Assembly: GCA_018287875.1 (NCBI GenBank)
Contig: JAGVVL010000002.1
Location: forward strand, 6,820,001 to 6,884,000
Origin: Nigrospora sphaerica
Lineage: Eukaryota; Ascomycota; Sordariomycetes; Amphisphaeriales; Apiosporaceae
Direction: 5' to 3'
DNA: 64,000 nucleotides
In this document: positions 1 to 11,123 of the stretch, piece by piece
Layout of the letters: each line of letters begins with the position of its first letter
Numbering within the stretch: the first letter of the stretch is position 1
Notes under the pieces: model-generated
Databases searched by the model: none
Told to the model about the DNA's origin: nothing
What the model saw: the letters and a program-made list of their open reading frames with translations, nothing else
Translations under genes and position numbers: made by a program

Positions 1-609
1 GGCAGCAACCTGGGCTCGCTGGCCCAGCAGCCCATCGTCTTCCAGTATCTCTTTTTCCGTACGTCCCTCATGCTTCCCCCCTTCCCCCTTTGCTGTTGCC
101 CCTGGATGGCGAGAGCAGCGCGCGCTGACCTGGGACGAACCAAATTGCCCCGCGCAGTCATTCTCTGCACCTTTTCCACCGTCGCCTTCCACCTCTCGAT
201 CCGCTTCTTGACGTCGTCGCCCTACTCGCCACTGAAATGGACGGGTCTGCTGAGGACGTACTCGCGGCCCAACTCGGTCTCGACGGCGCTGCTCGTCTCG
301 AGCTCCACCAAGCTGTTCCCCATCCTCATGGTCATCTGGGACTACGACGTCCCGGCTGCCGCGCGCAGCCTGGGCTGGGCCGTGGTGCTGAACAACGTCG
401 AAGCGCTCAAGATCCTGCTCGACTGCGGCTACCCCGTGGCCCTGCTGCTGGCCGGTGCCGGTGCTGTCGCCCGCTGGATCATCGGCCGGGCCATCCTGTG
501 GGTCGTCGGGCTGCAGGGCGTCGACAGCGTCAGCGAGAGCGGCGTGGCCGCCGACGGCCGGGCCGTTGTGGAGGTGCTGAGGGACTGGGCCGTGCGGTTG
601 GCTTGGTAG
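1..609 (+). CDS. ARV1: ARV1 family lipid homeostasis protein, 3' part
   Basis: Arv1 is an ER membrane protein needed for sterol distribution and GPI-precursor handling. The gene enters from the left edge, so its N-terminus (in the family, a zinc-binding Arv1 homology domain) is missing. Exons are 1..58 and 158..609. The 99-nt intron starts GTACGT, ends GCGCAG, and the frame joins cleanly (Leu codon split C|TC). The visible ~169 residues contain the hydrophobic stretch after the join, the block KLFPILMVIWDYD, which is typical of the family C-terminal half, and further membrane segments around LLLAGAGAVARW. The stop is TAG at 607. The ATG at 70 lies inside the intron and is not a start. The next gene, VMA9, converges on it. 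Confidence 0.85.
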   Translation, partial: GSNLGSLAQQPIVFQYLFFRTSLMLPPFPLCCCPWMARAARADLGRTKLPRAVILCTFSTVAFHLSIRFLTSSPYSPLKWTGLLRTYSRPNSVSTALLVSSSTKLFPILMVIWDYDVPAAARSLGWAVVLNNVEALKILLDCGYPVALLLAGAGAVARWIIGRAILWVVGLQGVDSVSESGVAADGRAVVEVLRDWAVRLAW

Positions 610-1143
610 CACCATAGTCCCCCATGTGTCACATCCGAAGTCTGAACAAGTGCTAAGGTTCTAATGAACATGTCATACCGAGAACCCTCCCAGCGACTAA
701 CAATTGTGCGGTAAGCCGGCGTTTCGGGGACGTCCCGAACCACCGACAACTATCCGACTACGTGGTCTTCCTTCACGAAGCCTCTATCCGCAGTATGTGA
801 AAGGCGTCGAGCCCTAGTTGAGTGGTGAATGTGAAATGCCGACTGGCAGTGTCTTCGAATAAGCCGTGAACCCCGTCTTGCCCAAACGCCGAGAATATGT
901 AGATGAAAAAAATAGATGAACAGAGCCTGGAATAGTGCCCGTTGCGGTGATGGTACAACCAACGACATACCTCCCTCTGCGCACGCTTGCTCATGACTAT
1001 GCAATCATCGATTACCCCTTCTCGCGTCGCGCCCTGCCTCGTTCCCTGCCGCCTCTCCCTTCCGACCTTGGGGCTCTTTCCGTCTCTTGCGTCTTTCCCC
1101 TGTCGACACGAGCTGGAGGAGCTGGCAGCACGTTGCTACGCTT
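610..1143. other. convergent intergenic region ARV1 / VMA9
   Basis: This 534-bp stretch lies between two convergent genes and presumably holds both 3' UTRs. AT content is higher than in the flanking exons, and short ORFs on both strands show no recognisable protein. I see no RNA gene. Confidence 0.5.
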
Positions 1144-1723
1144 TTATTCGTGTTGGTAACCGTTGCGGACATCGCTCCGTCTCGGCGCGATCAGCGGGTG
1201 CAGTTGCGCCATGAAGGTGATGAACCACATCAGGTAGCAGGCGGCGAAGGCGATGATGAGGGAGGAGCGCCAGGTGCTGTGCGGCGGTGGTCAACATTTG
1301 TTGGTGTCTCTCTCTCTCTGTCTTTCCCTCTCTTTCTGCGTGTGTCTCTGTCTGTTCCCATCGCTGATGCCGTGGCTTCCTCGAAAGTGATCCAGCTCCC
1401 CTCGGCCGGCGACGGTGCGTGCCCCTACCACGACAGGCCGGAGGAGGATGAAGGACAGAGGCATCAACGCCCGAAAAGAAGGCGGGAAGGGACACTCACG
1501 TCTGGTTCTCGCCCTTGGGCGCCAGGAACCATGCGGCGACCGACATGGCCACCACGACCACGAGGCCGATGAAGATGCTGTACCTGTGGCGATGGGGCGA
1601 CGGCGCATTAGTGACGACGCTCGGTTGTTGTTGTCGGGGGGGGGGACAGGGTGACGAAAGCAAGCGGTTGCGGCGGGCGGCGTCGCTGCTCCCACGGCGG
1701 GAAACGACCTACCCTTGAGCCAT
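1144..1723 (-). CDS. VMA9: V-type ATPase V0 subunit e
   Basis: Subunit e is a tiny two-helix membrane protein of the V0 proton channel sector of the vacuolar ATPase. Exons on the minus strand are 1713..1723, 1500..1583 and 1144..1276, giving about 75 residues. The first exon is only 11 nt (Met-Ala-Gln-Gly, last codon split). Joins are GG|GTAGGT to CCACAG|G and AC|GTGAGT to GCACAG|C. The product has a first membrane helix (IFIGLVVVVAMSVAAWFL), the APKGENQTTWRSS loop, a second helix (IIAFAACYLMWFITFMAQL), and the family C-terminal signature HPLIAPRRSD. Length fits the family (70-80 residues). Intron 2 is long for this genome (223 nt) and contains a CT/GA-rich low-complexity tract. The gene is easily missed by ORF calling because no exon exceeds 133 nt. 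Confidence 0.92.
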
Positions 1724-2346
1724 GGTGTCGGAGAACGAGAGAAGGGCGGCGTGGAAAAAGGGTCGACGGACGTGGGACTGATTGATGGTGTTGGAGCTTC
1801 GATAGCAGCAGTGGGTTTGGTTTTGGGATGCTGGGTGGTATGGAGAGCTTGCGGTTGCTGCCCACGTCTCAAACGCCCTGGAACCGACGAGCTGCTGCCG
1901 CTTAGTACCTACCTAGAAACCAGTGTTGCGTAGGACGGCACGCCTGACGTTGCCAGGCGCTGGGGCGAGCACCGATCGCGCTTACCTAATCCGGTGAGCG
2001 CCTGCCGTACATCCAACGAGACGCCATTGGATGTACATAACAAATACATGGGATGAAAGTAAGTACATTATTCTGATACGGCCCGTCATTATCCCATACC
2101 ACATCCAGGCCTGCCTGCGCACCTGTGCAAGCCACCATTTGGGAGGAGGCACTTATGTGCCAAGGCAAAGACTATCCACTTCAGCAGTGGCGTTTCTACC
2201 TTATACATTGTACAGGTACATAAATTAAGTACGCAGGTGTATACAGCATGGGCATCTACGGCTAAGGTGTAAGTAGCCGAGTTGACATCGACCTCGTCGC
2301 AACTTCATCCCCTTGGTCAGCCACGGGGCCGGTGAGCTTGCGGCGC
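1724..2346. other. intergenic region, VMA9 promoter and reductase 3' side
   Basis: This 623-bp region holds the VMA9 promoter and the 3' flank of the reductase gene. It contains a TACCTACCTA motif near 1906-1916 and a hairpin-forming inverted repeat at 2007-2036, annotated separately. I see no gene. Confidence 0.5.
2007..2036. repeat. 10-bp perfect inverted repeat with 10-nt loop
   Basis: GTACATCCAA (2007-2016) and TTGGATGTAC (2027-2036) are perfect inverse complements separated by 10 nt. The stem could form a hairpin in RNA or cruciform DNA. It sits in the gap between VMA9 and the reductase and has no evident gene context. Confidence 0.75.
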
Positions 2347-3331
2347 TCAGTCGCTGTTCTCGTACTTCAAGCCTGCCCGCATGCGCGCTGCGCCGTAGAT
2401 GCCGGCGAAATCTCCCTTCGCACCACCGACGTGGGCGGCCACATCCTCGAGGTACGACTTGGCCGTGGCGGTGTTGTGCAGCTCGACCCCAGCCGTCTTA
2501 GCCAGGTCCTGCGCGTGCGTGGCATCCTTGATGGCGTTTTCGGCCGAGAAAAGGGGCTCGTCCATCTTGTAGTAAGTGCCCTGCAGCATGCGGTCCGCGT
2601 AGGCCGACCACGGGCCGCCGAAGAGCCCGTCGACGAACTGCTTGACGGCCTCCGCTCCGACGCCCGTCTTTTCGGCCAGCGTGAAACCCTCGGCAAGCTG
2701 CGTCGTCATATTGAGCACAAAAGTGTTGCCGATCAGCTTCATCCGAAGCGCCTGCCCGTACGGCTTATCCTCGAAGGGGATCTCCGCCTTGCCCATGACG
2801 CCCCGGATGTAGGGCCGCAGCTTCTCGATGGACCCCTTGGGCCCGGCCGGCACGAAGATGAGCTGGCCGGCGGCGGCCATGGGCGGTGCGCCGAAGACGG
2901 GACTCGCTACGAACTCGGCGCCCGCCGCCGTCACCAACTTGGCACACCGCTCACTTGTGTCTGGGTGTATCGTCGAGGTCTCCACAAACAGCTTGCCTTG
3001 CAGCCCACCCAGCTCGGCCATGGACTTGTAGAGGTCCTCGACGGCCTGGTCGTTGCTCAGACAGCTGAAGATGATGTCGCTGCGCTGGAGACCGTCCTGG
3101 ACTTGGTCCACCACCTCGGCCTTGCCAGAGGTCAGCTTGGCCACCAGGTCCTCGGAACGCTTCTTAGTCCGGTTGTAGATCAAAAGGGGCTTGTCCGAGG
3201 AGCCCTTCTCCGCGAGATTCGTGGCCATGCCCTGCCTTCTCTGTCAGTCGGTATTCCGTCTCCACACCGGCACTCTTTCGACGTACCCGACCCATGTTGC
3301 CAAGGCCAATCCAGAACAACTGCGGTGCCAT
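2347..3331 (-). CDS. 3-hydroxyisobutyrate dehydrogenase-type NAD(P)-dependent reductase
   Basis: This is a 309-residue member of the beta-hydroxyacid dehydrogenase family, which oxidises 3-hydroxy acids such as 3-hydroxyisobutyrate (valine breakdown) or reduces tartronate/glyoxylate-type semialdehydes. Exons on the minus strand are 3287..3331 and 2347..3231. The join (CGG|GTACGT to GGCAG|GGC) rebuilds the Rossmann signature GLGNMGRGMATNLAEKG, with the glycines and Met of GxGxMGxxM. Later blocks fit the family: FVETSTIHPDTS, the substrate loop, and the catalytic Lys in RMKLIGN, followed by a helical C-terminal domain. The start is ATG at 3331 (MAPQLFW); an in-frame ATG 36 nt upstream is less likely because the Rossmann strand begins right after MAPQ. 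Exact substrate cannot be told. It diverges from the radical SAM gene. Confidence 0.88.
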
Positions 3332-3971
3332 TTTGGCGGATTGGATATAGTGGCCTACGGCAGTCACCGTTAGATACTGGGTTGGGGAAGCAGGACATTA
3401 AGCGTTGCCGAGACCTGTTCGGTGGGTAACGTGGCTGGGCGGATGGGGTTGGGGGAAAGCACGTTACACTGAGCCCTTCGCAAGAATCCGCGTGAATTGT
3501 CGAGGTCTGGCCAGAAAGGGCAATGTGCAGTTGAAAGAGAGCGATGTCCTCCGGGCGAACTGGGAATGGGTTCCAACTTGCAAGGTCCGACGGGGGGTTG
3601 TAATAGATAGATGCTAAACTGGTTTATTTTGGACATTGAAACCCAGCCAAGAGCAGCCCAGATTAGTACCTGTTAAATACTGAGATCCCCGCATCTGTCG
3701 GCCGCAGCGCCATCTCGGACGAGGTGGCGCAGATGATAGGCATACATTTAAACTCCACATGGTTTCCAACTACATCATATATATCAACCCAGCAGCTTCC
3801 ATGTCAGACTTCCCATCTTTGATCATGATTCGGGTCTAACGGCTCCATACGTTTATCAAACAGCGACGCCGTCAACATCATCCAGGACGGTCTCGACACG
3901 AGATCACTTCCCTGCCCCTCATGGACCCGAGATACCACCCCGCACACAATTACTAAAGCCGGCGGTCCACG
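3332..3971. promoter_or_regulatory. divergent promoter region, reductase / radical SAM gene
   Basis: This 640-bp stretch lies between two divergent starts and must hold both promoters. It includes an AT-rich part (about 3600-3790) with GTACCTGTTAAATA and ATATATCAA stretches. I could not assign individual factor sites. Confidence 0.5.
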
Positions 3972-5213
3972 ATGCTGTTCAGAGCGGTGATCAAGGGCCC
4001 GTCCTGGGCGAGAGTCGGACAGACTCAGTATGGCCTTGTCCACTGGGCTACTACTGCCAGGCGATCTCTGCATCTGGCACCTCCCTTTCTCCTCGACGAC
4101 TACATGCCCCGGTACCAACGGCTCTCGAGCATCAACGCATCCAAGAAACGCTCATTAGCCTATGCGCATCTACGCAAATGCAATTTGTGCCCGCGGCTTT
4201 GTGGTGTGAACCGTTACGAGACGACCGGCATGTGTTTGATAGGGGCGGATGTTACGGTGAACGTCATAGCGCCCCATTTTGGAGAAGGTGAGTGGCCTGT
4301 TGGCGGCTGCGCGACCGCTCATTGCATTCGAAATTCGTTTCCTGACCAATTTTGTTAATCGCCTTTGCTAACGTGGCCACCAGAGCCTTGCATACAGGGA
4401 CACAGTGGGAGCGGCTCTGTTTTCTTCTCGGGCTGCAACCTACGTTGCAGTTTTTGCCAGAACTATGACATAGCTCACACCAAAAAGGGCTTTGATCTCA
4501 CGCCGGAGCAGTTGGCTGAGTGGTATTTGAAGCTCCAGGACGTCGGCCATGTCCACAATATCAACCTGATCACGCCTGAGCACGTCGTGCCACAGGTTGC
4601 CTTGTCAATTCTCGCCGCACGGGACATGGGCCTGAAGGTCCCTATCATCTACAACACGTCGGCTTTCGACTCTCTCGCCTCGCTGGAGCTGATGGATGGT
4701 CTGGTCGATATCTACCTACCTGATTTCAAGGTATGGTCGAAGGCGACTTCCAAGCGACTGTTGAAGGCGGACGATTATGCCGCCACGGCTAGGGAGAGTA
4801 TCAAGGAGATGCAAAGGCAGGTGGGCGACCTCTGCTTCACCGCAGATGGTATCGCCAAAAGTGGTCTCCTCGTTCGCCACTTGGTTATGCCGGGCAAAGA
4901 GGCCGAAGGGGCGTCCATTATGCGCTTCCTGGCCGACGAAATATCGACTGACGTCTACGTGAACATCCTCGAGCAGTATCATCCATCGGCGAACGTGGGG
5001 AAGCCGAAGCGCCGGAGGGCCGTAGACGCTGGCACGGCCGTCGACCCGGACGAGCTGCAGACTGAAGTGAACGGTGGAGAGGATTCGGTAAGATACGCCG
5101 AGATCAACCGGCCAAGCACGGATGAGGAGGTCTCGACGGTAAGAAGAGCGGCCGAGGCGGCAGGTCTTTGGAGGTTCAACGACCCCCCGAGGCACGAGGG
5201 GTTTGCCTTGTAA
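3972..5213 (+). CDS. PflX-like radical SAM protein, possibly mitochondrial
   Basis: This is a 381-residue radical S-adenosylmethionine protein of the PflX type (related to pyruvate formate-lyase activating enzyme; role in eukaryotes unknown). Exons are 3972..4287 and 4384..5213; the join GAAG|GTGAGT to CACCAG|AG restores the family block HFGEEPCIQGHSGSGSVFFSG. Seen directly: an N-terminal cysteine cluster (Cys70, 73, 77, 88 in KCNLCPRLCGVNR..TGMC), the radical SAM cluster CNLRCSFC (Cys123, 127, 130), and later strands such as DIYLPDFKVW and VRHLVMPG typical of the TIM barrel. The first ~45 residues are rich in Arg, Ser and Leu with no acidic residue until position 42, which suggests a mitochondrial presequence (inference). 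A ~40-residue insertion near residues 325-350 is charged and probably disordered. No glycyl-radical enzyme gene is nearby. Confidence 0.88.
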
Positions 5214-5617
5214 CGGCATTGCGCAAATGTTGGAGGATTTCACCAGACAATCACTCGAAGATAGCTTCGCCCGATGAGCCTTAGTGCCTCGAACTCAGCC
5301 GCTGTCCAGCAGTCAACTTATTGACGGTTTATGTTGCATGGGTCGCTGAGCGTGCAAGAGGGAGGAGAGATTCTAGTGTGGATTCCGTCGGCAAGGTGAA
5401 CCCTGCAGGTCCAGACCCAATCGGTTGGAGCTGGAAGCCGCAGGCCCCATTGTAATTTTGCGTGGGGCCGCTTACCGATAAGGAATTTTCCCAGCCGATA
5501 AGCTTTCGTACCCTTCGAAATTTCGAGGACCGCCAAGCAGCGCTTCAAGTCAACCTCCTCTCCCTGAACAGAAACACACACGGTCATTCGTCGCAGTACG
5601 AGACCAGAGACGCCGCC
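5214..5617. promoter_or_regulatory. NOP2 upstream region
   Basis: These 404 bp separate the radical SAM gene from the NOP2 start. A 12-bp palindrome TCGAAATTTCGA (5515-5526) and a GATGAG element (5273-5278) resemble the RRPE and PAC boxes that control ribosome-biogenesis genes in yeast. The match is only approximate and the role is inferred. The leader just before the ATG carries CTCCTCTCC and ACACACA tracts. Confidence 0.35.
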
Positions 5618-8334
5618 ATGGGTTCCGGACGCCGTATGAAGCGCAAGCAGCGCGGAGACATCGAGCTCACCCAGACCAAGGCCCAGCCCAAGCGAGACGA
5701 CCGCGCGGCCAAGAAGCGCAAGACCGCCGCGGCCACCAAAGCGGCGCCGGCGAAACGCAAGCCTGCGAAGAAGGCCGCGGCCGTCGAATCGGAGGAGGAG
5801 GATGATGAGTTCGGCGCCGAGGAGCTCGATGGAGTCGACGCCATGGAGGAAGACTCGGTCGTGGATTCGGACGAAGACGCGCCCAAGGATTTCATGTTCT
5901 CTGATGACGAAGACGACGACGAGGAGGAAGGCACCGCAGAGGAACGACTGACGGCCGCCAACATTGCCGGTCTGTCGCGCAAGCTCGACGAGCAGATGGA
6001 GGAGGAGCGCGCGGCCGCCGAGGCCGAGCTCCAAGAGGCGGCCATACAAACCAATGTGCGGGAGGATGTTCTCGGGCCGGACGGGGAGGACGAGAAGCCC
6101 ATGTCGCTCCTCGCACCCGACCTCCAGCTCCTGCGCCAACGCATCAACGATGTTGTGCGCGTGCTGGGCGACTTCTCGAACCTTGCCGAGTCGGGCCGGT
6201 CAAGAGCCGACTACACTGCCCAGGTCCTCAAGGACATCTGCGCCTACTACGAATACAGCCCCTTCTTGGCCGAGAAGTTGTGGAACCTAGTGAGCTGAGT
6301 CCACACGTGTCATACCGCGAGCCTTCGACTTACCAAATGCCAGTTTCCCCCGTCAGAGGCGCTTGCCTTCTTCGAGGTCAGTATCCAAAGCTAAGCCCGT
6401 GTCTCGACCTGCCGCCTTATTCGCCTCGAGAACATTCAGCACCCTCGTCTGTTCACCTACGAACTTGGCGACCGAATGACTGATGTATATTCTAAACCAG
6501 GCCAATGAAACCCCCCGTCCCATTGTCATCCGTACCAACACGCTGCGAACACACCGACGAGAGCTGGCACAGGCCTTGGTGAGATAGACTGACCAGAAGA
6601 TACATGGGGATTGGGATTAATCTTGCATGCAGATCAACCGCGGCGTCACACTGGAGCCGGTCGGAAAATGGAGCAAGGTCGGCTTGCAGGTTTTCGAGAG
6701 CACTGTGCCGCTTGTAAGGGCCCCCTTTGCCATTACCCCGTATTCCTCTGGTGGACGTTGAGATACATTTCTCGTCCGCCCCTTCTACCCTCCTCGGCCG
6801 TTTACTGACTTTACCTCCTAGGGTGCTACGCCAGAATACCTGAGTGGCTATTATCTCATTCAGGCTGGAGGTTCGTACTTCCTAATCCCCAACCCTGGCA
6901 TGTGAACAAGCAGCTAACTCGCGTGGTTCTTCTAGCCTCGTTTCTGTGTGTTCCCCAGTAATTCCGTGATGTCGGAAATGAGAGACTGACTCACCGCCGT
7001 CTAGCCCTGTCATGGCTCTCCAGCCCCAACCGTAAGACACCCTTGCTCGCTGAAATCCAATCCGACATGAGCTAACTGCCCTTAGGCATGAACGGGTCTT
7101 GGATGTGAGTACCATAGGGTCGAAGTTGCGGTACGGGTGCTGACAAGATACGTGAATAGATGGCTTCTGCCCCCGGTGGAAAGGCAAGTTACCATCTTGG
7201 CTTCGTTGCATTCAAGAACGAGTGTGCTAACTTTCACCCAGACCACGCACATGGCTGCGCTTATGCAAAACACTGGCACCATCTTCGCGAACGATGCCAA
7301 CAAAGCACGTGCCAAAGGTTTAATCGGCAACATCCGTACGTACCCTTTAAGCTTGATCTACTGCTGGCTGGACCGCAATGTCTGACCCTATTCCAGACCG
7401 TCTCGGAGTACGAAACACAGGTACAGCTGCCCAATTCCGGACCACATTGGCCGTGTGATGACTAACGGTTCGAACGCAGTCGTCTGTTCGTACGACGCGA
7501 GGGAGTTCCCCAAGGTCATGGGCGGTTTTGACAGAGTTCTGCTCGATGCGCCGTGTTCCGGTACTGTAAGTGGTCCTGGGAGTCTTCTCCGCCCCGACCG
7601 GGCGCTCATATGGCTTTCTAGGGTGTCGTGGCAAAGGACAAGTCTGTCAAGACGAACAAGACGGAGCTGGATTTCATCCAATTGCCGCACTTGCAAAAAC
7701 AGCTGCTGCTGGCGGCGATCGACTCGGTAAACCACGCTAGCAAGACTGGAGGCTACATTGTGTACTCGACTTGCAGTGTGACGGTAGAGGAGAACGAGCA
7801 GGTCGTTCAGTACGCCCTGCGCAAGCGGCCCAACGTCAAGCTGGTAGACACCGGCCTGACGTTCGGCCGCGAGGGCTTCGTGAGCTACGTAAGTTTTTTC
7901 CTCGGAACTATTTGACTGTCGTTTCTGACCCCGCGCAGATGGGCAAGAAATTCGACCCCAGCATGAAGCTCGTGCGGCGGTACTATCCCCATACCACCAA
8001 CATGGATGGCTTCTTTGTCAGCAAATTCCAGAAGATCGGGCCTTCTCCCTCTGGCGGCGCAAAGGAGAAGGTGGAGATGGATGTTGACGAGGATGTCCAC
8101 CAGCCGATCCCGACGTCGGATGATGAGGAGGAAGAGGAAGAGGAGGTTGTTGTTGATGGCACCGAAGGCCAGAAGAAGCAGCAGCAGAAGAAGAAGAAGA
8201 AGAAGAACGATGGCTTCGGCGGGTTCGAGGAGGAGGAAGACAAGGACTACATGGAGCGGGCGAAGAAGAACGCCATGCGGCGGAGAGGATTCAACCCGCG
8301 TGCCAGTGGCAAGAGTGCCCCCAAAGCAGCATAA
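5618..8334 (+). CDS. NOP2: 25S rRNA (cytosine-C5)-methyltransferase Nop2
   Basis: Nop2 methylates a cytosine in large-subunit rRNA and is needed for 60S assembly in the nucleolus. Fourteen exons join in frame to 619 residues: 5618..6289, 6344..6376, 6501..6578, 6633..6713, 6822..6870, 6936..6945, 7005..7031, 7086..7104, 7160..7183, 7242..7335, 7397..7420, 7480..7565, 7622..7888, 7939..8334. The N-terminus is Lys/acid-rich; the NOL1/NOP2/Sun domain starts near FEANETPRPIVIRTNTLRTH. Seen in it: the AdoMet motif VLDMASAPGGKTTHMA, RVLLDAPCSGTG with the TC-type Cys, and VYSTCSVTVEENE with the catalytic Cys. The C-terminus is Glu- and Lys-rich (poly-E, poly-K), as expected for nucleolar targeting. 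Odd: exon 6 is 10 nt long, five exons are under 30 nt, and the intron splitting PGGK|TTH uses a GC donor. Confidence 0.95.
7184..7241 (+). other. GC-AG intron in NOP2
   Basis: This 58-nt intron begins GCAAGT directly after GGAAAG and ends CACCCAG, with a GCTAAC branch site 12-17 nt before the acceptor. Splicing here joins PGGK to TTHMAALM, exactly the AdoMet-binding loop of the family, so the non-canonical donor is forced by the protein. Confidence 0.9.
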
Positions 8335-11123
8335 GCGGAATCTCAAGTGCCTATACCCCTCAGAGCTCAGATGCAATGTTTTGCCTTGGAAACTGTCAGA
8401 GGCCGCGAGCTCTGTCCCCAGCCAATCTAGATCATACCCAGCCCTGCGCGTCCAGTGTCACACAAGCACATTTTCCCTAGCCAGCACATGGCGAACACGC
8501 AACAGGGGCCAGCAACAGAGGATAGTGAGCACTCGGCGACGGCGATCGCCCGCCGCTGGCGTCGTACAAGCTTATCAACCGAGCCATGCTGCGACGGCGA
8601 CGTGGCGACTACCAAGATGCTGCAGAACGAACCAACCCCCCCGGCCCGAGGTACTTGACCATCGTCATCCGGGTCCTGGCTCTCTCCGGCTCCTCCGCCG
8701 GGAAAGCTGGGCGAAAGGGGGGGGGAGGTTTGGGTTGAGTGGGTGAGGGGGGCACGACATGGCCTACTGGCTCGCTTCATCCAGCAGCAGGCGGCCACAC
8801 CATGAAACGAGCCAGGCGACATGTCAGGTTTTCCTGTTCTCTCTCGCAGGGGACAGACAGCCCAAGAGCCAAGAAAGAGCTTTGGGAACCAGTCAAAGGC
8901 GCCGACCACTGCTTTTGCCCTCCCCCTCCCCTACCTCCCCACCTCCCTACAGCGACGCGGCCGCCGGCAGTTTCCGTCTCGCAAGGCGCCGGCCACCTGC
9001 CTGGCGCCCTTCTCAGCACGGATGCAGACAGAGCCAGGTCGTACGGGATACAGTGTGCTGTGGCGTGCTCACCGGGTCGAGCGTCGCCCTCGTATGCGGT
9101 CGGCCTGGGGGAGAAAGAGAGACGGAAGTGGGATAGGGGCATGGGCTCGCAAAGGCGTGTCGGTGAAGTGGCGCACCCGGGCGAAAGGGGAAGGGGGGTA
9201 GATAACGAGCCCAGATAATACTTTCCTGGCGTGGGAGCAGACACCCCCCCCCCCCCCCCTCTTGGCCCCGTGGAACGTCGCGTCCGTAAGAGCCAGGGCA
9301 TAACAAGCGACCGCGGGACACCTTTGATTTCGTACCTTTCCAGCTCAGCTTCTTTTCCCCTCCCGTCTCTCCCCCAAAGCCTGCCTGCCCGGGAACAGGG
9401 CGCGCTCGGGTAACAATGACGTGCGCCCCCGGGGGGTTGGGGAGAGGGGAAGCGTGTGCGCTCTCCAGATCTGCGATTCAAGACCCCACGGGGAAAAGGG
9501 CGAGTGTTGTCGGCAAGTCGCCCTGCTGGTCGAGTGTGCGTTGCGCCCCATGGTCCGCCGCACGCAAGTTGCTGCCGCTAGTCCTTCCTCGCCCGTCGTG
9601 AGGCCATGGGCAGAGGCGCGGCCCGAGGGAGCTGGGCCGGGAGACTGGATGGTGAGGGGCGAGGGATCCCCCGGGGCCCCCGGGGACGCACGCCATCGCC
9701 CACGCTCGCTTTCCGAGGCCATCACCACCCAAGCGCTCGGGCAGGGCCAGACGCACCAGTGCCGTCTGCATGGAACCTGTCACTTTCTTCATCCCTCCCC
9801 CTTGCCCCAGTTACCACTTTCGACGACAGCGGGACAGGAAAATGACCACGGACACCCACGGGCCGGTGAAATGGTGCAGGTGATAGTCGACAAGCACCCG
9901 ACAGCAAAGCCCAGCCATCCTGGTCGGCGAGGCAGAGAATCCCGGCCGACCAAAACTTCTCCGCGGCCGCCACCCGGGTGAGATGGGGTTGTTTGGGCGC
10001 CCAAGAAATGAGGCGTGCCATGTTTGCCCTGCTGCGGCACCGCGGATCGTCGTTGTGGCTGTAACTTAATAGGGCCGGCCCTGCTCAGCTGGGACTTGGG
10101 TAAGCTATGTAACTACTTATATGGCCTAGCGCGAGGCCGGACGGAGTTATGGCGTCCCTCGGGGGCCCTCTGGCGATGTTGGTCGGAAGCGGTGGTGTGG
10201 ACGGTGGGCGGCGGGTACTTACATTGCCTCGTCTCCCATTCGCAGACGACGGCCGGAAAGCGAGGACGAGAAGCCCAAGGCGGGCAACGGGCGGAACGCC
10301 GACGAGGGCGTGCCATACATGCCGCCGCTCTGTGCGACATGGCCACATGGAGAGCCGGCAACCCGTCGAGGCGACAGGGAGGTTGACGACAGGGTGTACC
10401 CCTTTGGCCCACCCCTTTCCAATATCCTCATTTTGCAACTTCCACGCTCTCTTCGCAGCACTGGCTGAAGACGGACCTCGGAGCAAGCGGCGGCTTGCTG
10501 GCACCAGAAAGATGGAAGCCTGCGGTCGTTATACTCGCACGCATGCATCCGCGAGTCTGTCGGTGTTGGTTGGAAGGGGCGGAGGGGGGATTTGTATATA
10601 ACCCCCGGGACCAATCTGGCGACCCAGCGACGGCCGAGGAGCGAGACTCTCCAGCTGGTTACATCGAAACGACAATGGACGACGCATACCGGGCCTGCTT
10701 GTCGCTATCGCCGCTTCATCCCCAAACACGCACAGCGACACAGCATGATTGTTGCTTCGCCCCTGCATTACAAGCTTCTGCGTTGACCGAGTCGACGTCC
10801 TCCCGCCCTGTTCCGGGGGGCTATTCGCTTGTAGCACTTCGAACCGCTTACCTTCACCGGAATTCATCATCACCTGACATTGTTATCTCGTGTGAGAACA
10901 CACAACTAATTGAACGGCGCCGACGGGCCCTCATACTGAACGGCTATGGCCGCGGACTCGGTCGTAAATGGATATAAGTTGTTTCCCCCGCCGAGAACTC
11001 TGCCTTGGCCTGGTCGGTTTATCGACCTGGTCTACCAAGTGTGTTTTTTTGCTTTTCGATTTGCACTTTCTCCCCTCTCCCTACGGGATTCCTTTCTCGT
11101 CGCAGTAACTTACGCCCGTGGAC
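8335..11123. other. large GC-rich intergenic region, no gene recognised
   Basis: About 2.8 kb without a convincing gene. Many stop-poor frames occur on both strands because of high GC, but none shows a known motif, consistent splice sites or sensible composition. The stretch includes homopolymer G and C runs (for example 8717-8725 and 9244-9259). The right part probably serves as promoter and leader for the small gene at 11124; a possible 5'-UTR intron runs from GTGTGT at 11039 to CGCAG at 11105. Confidence 0.5.
9244..9259. repeat. C16 homopolymer
   Basis: An uninterrupted run of 16 cytosines lies in the noncoding region. Such runs are prone to length change in replication and to sequencing error, so the exact count is uncertain. 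Confidence 0.85.
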
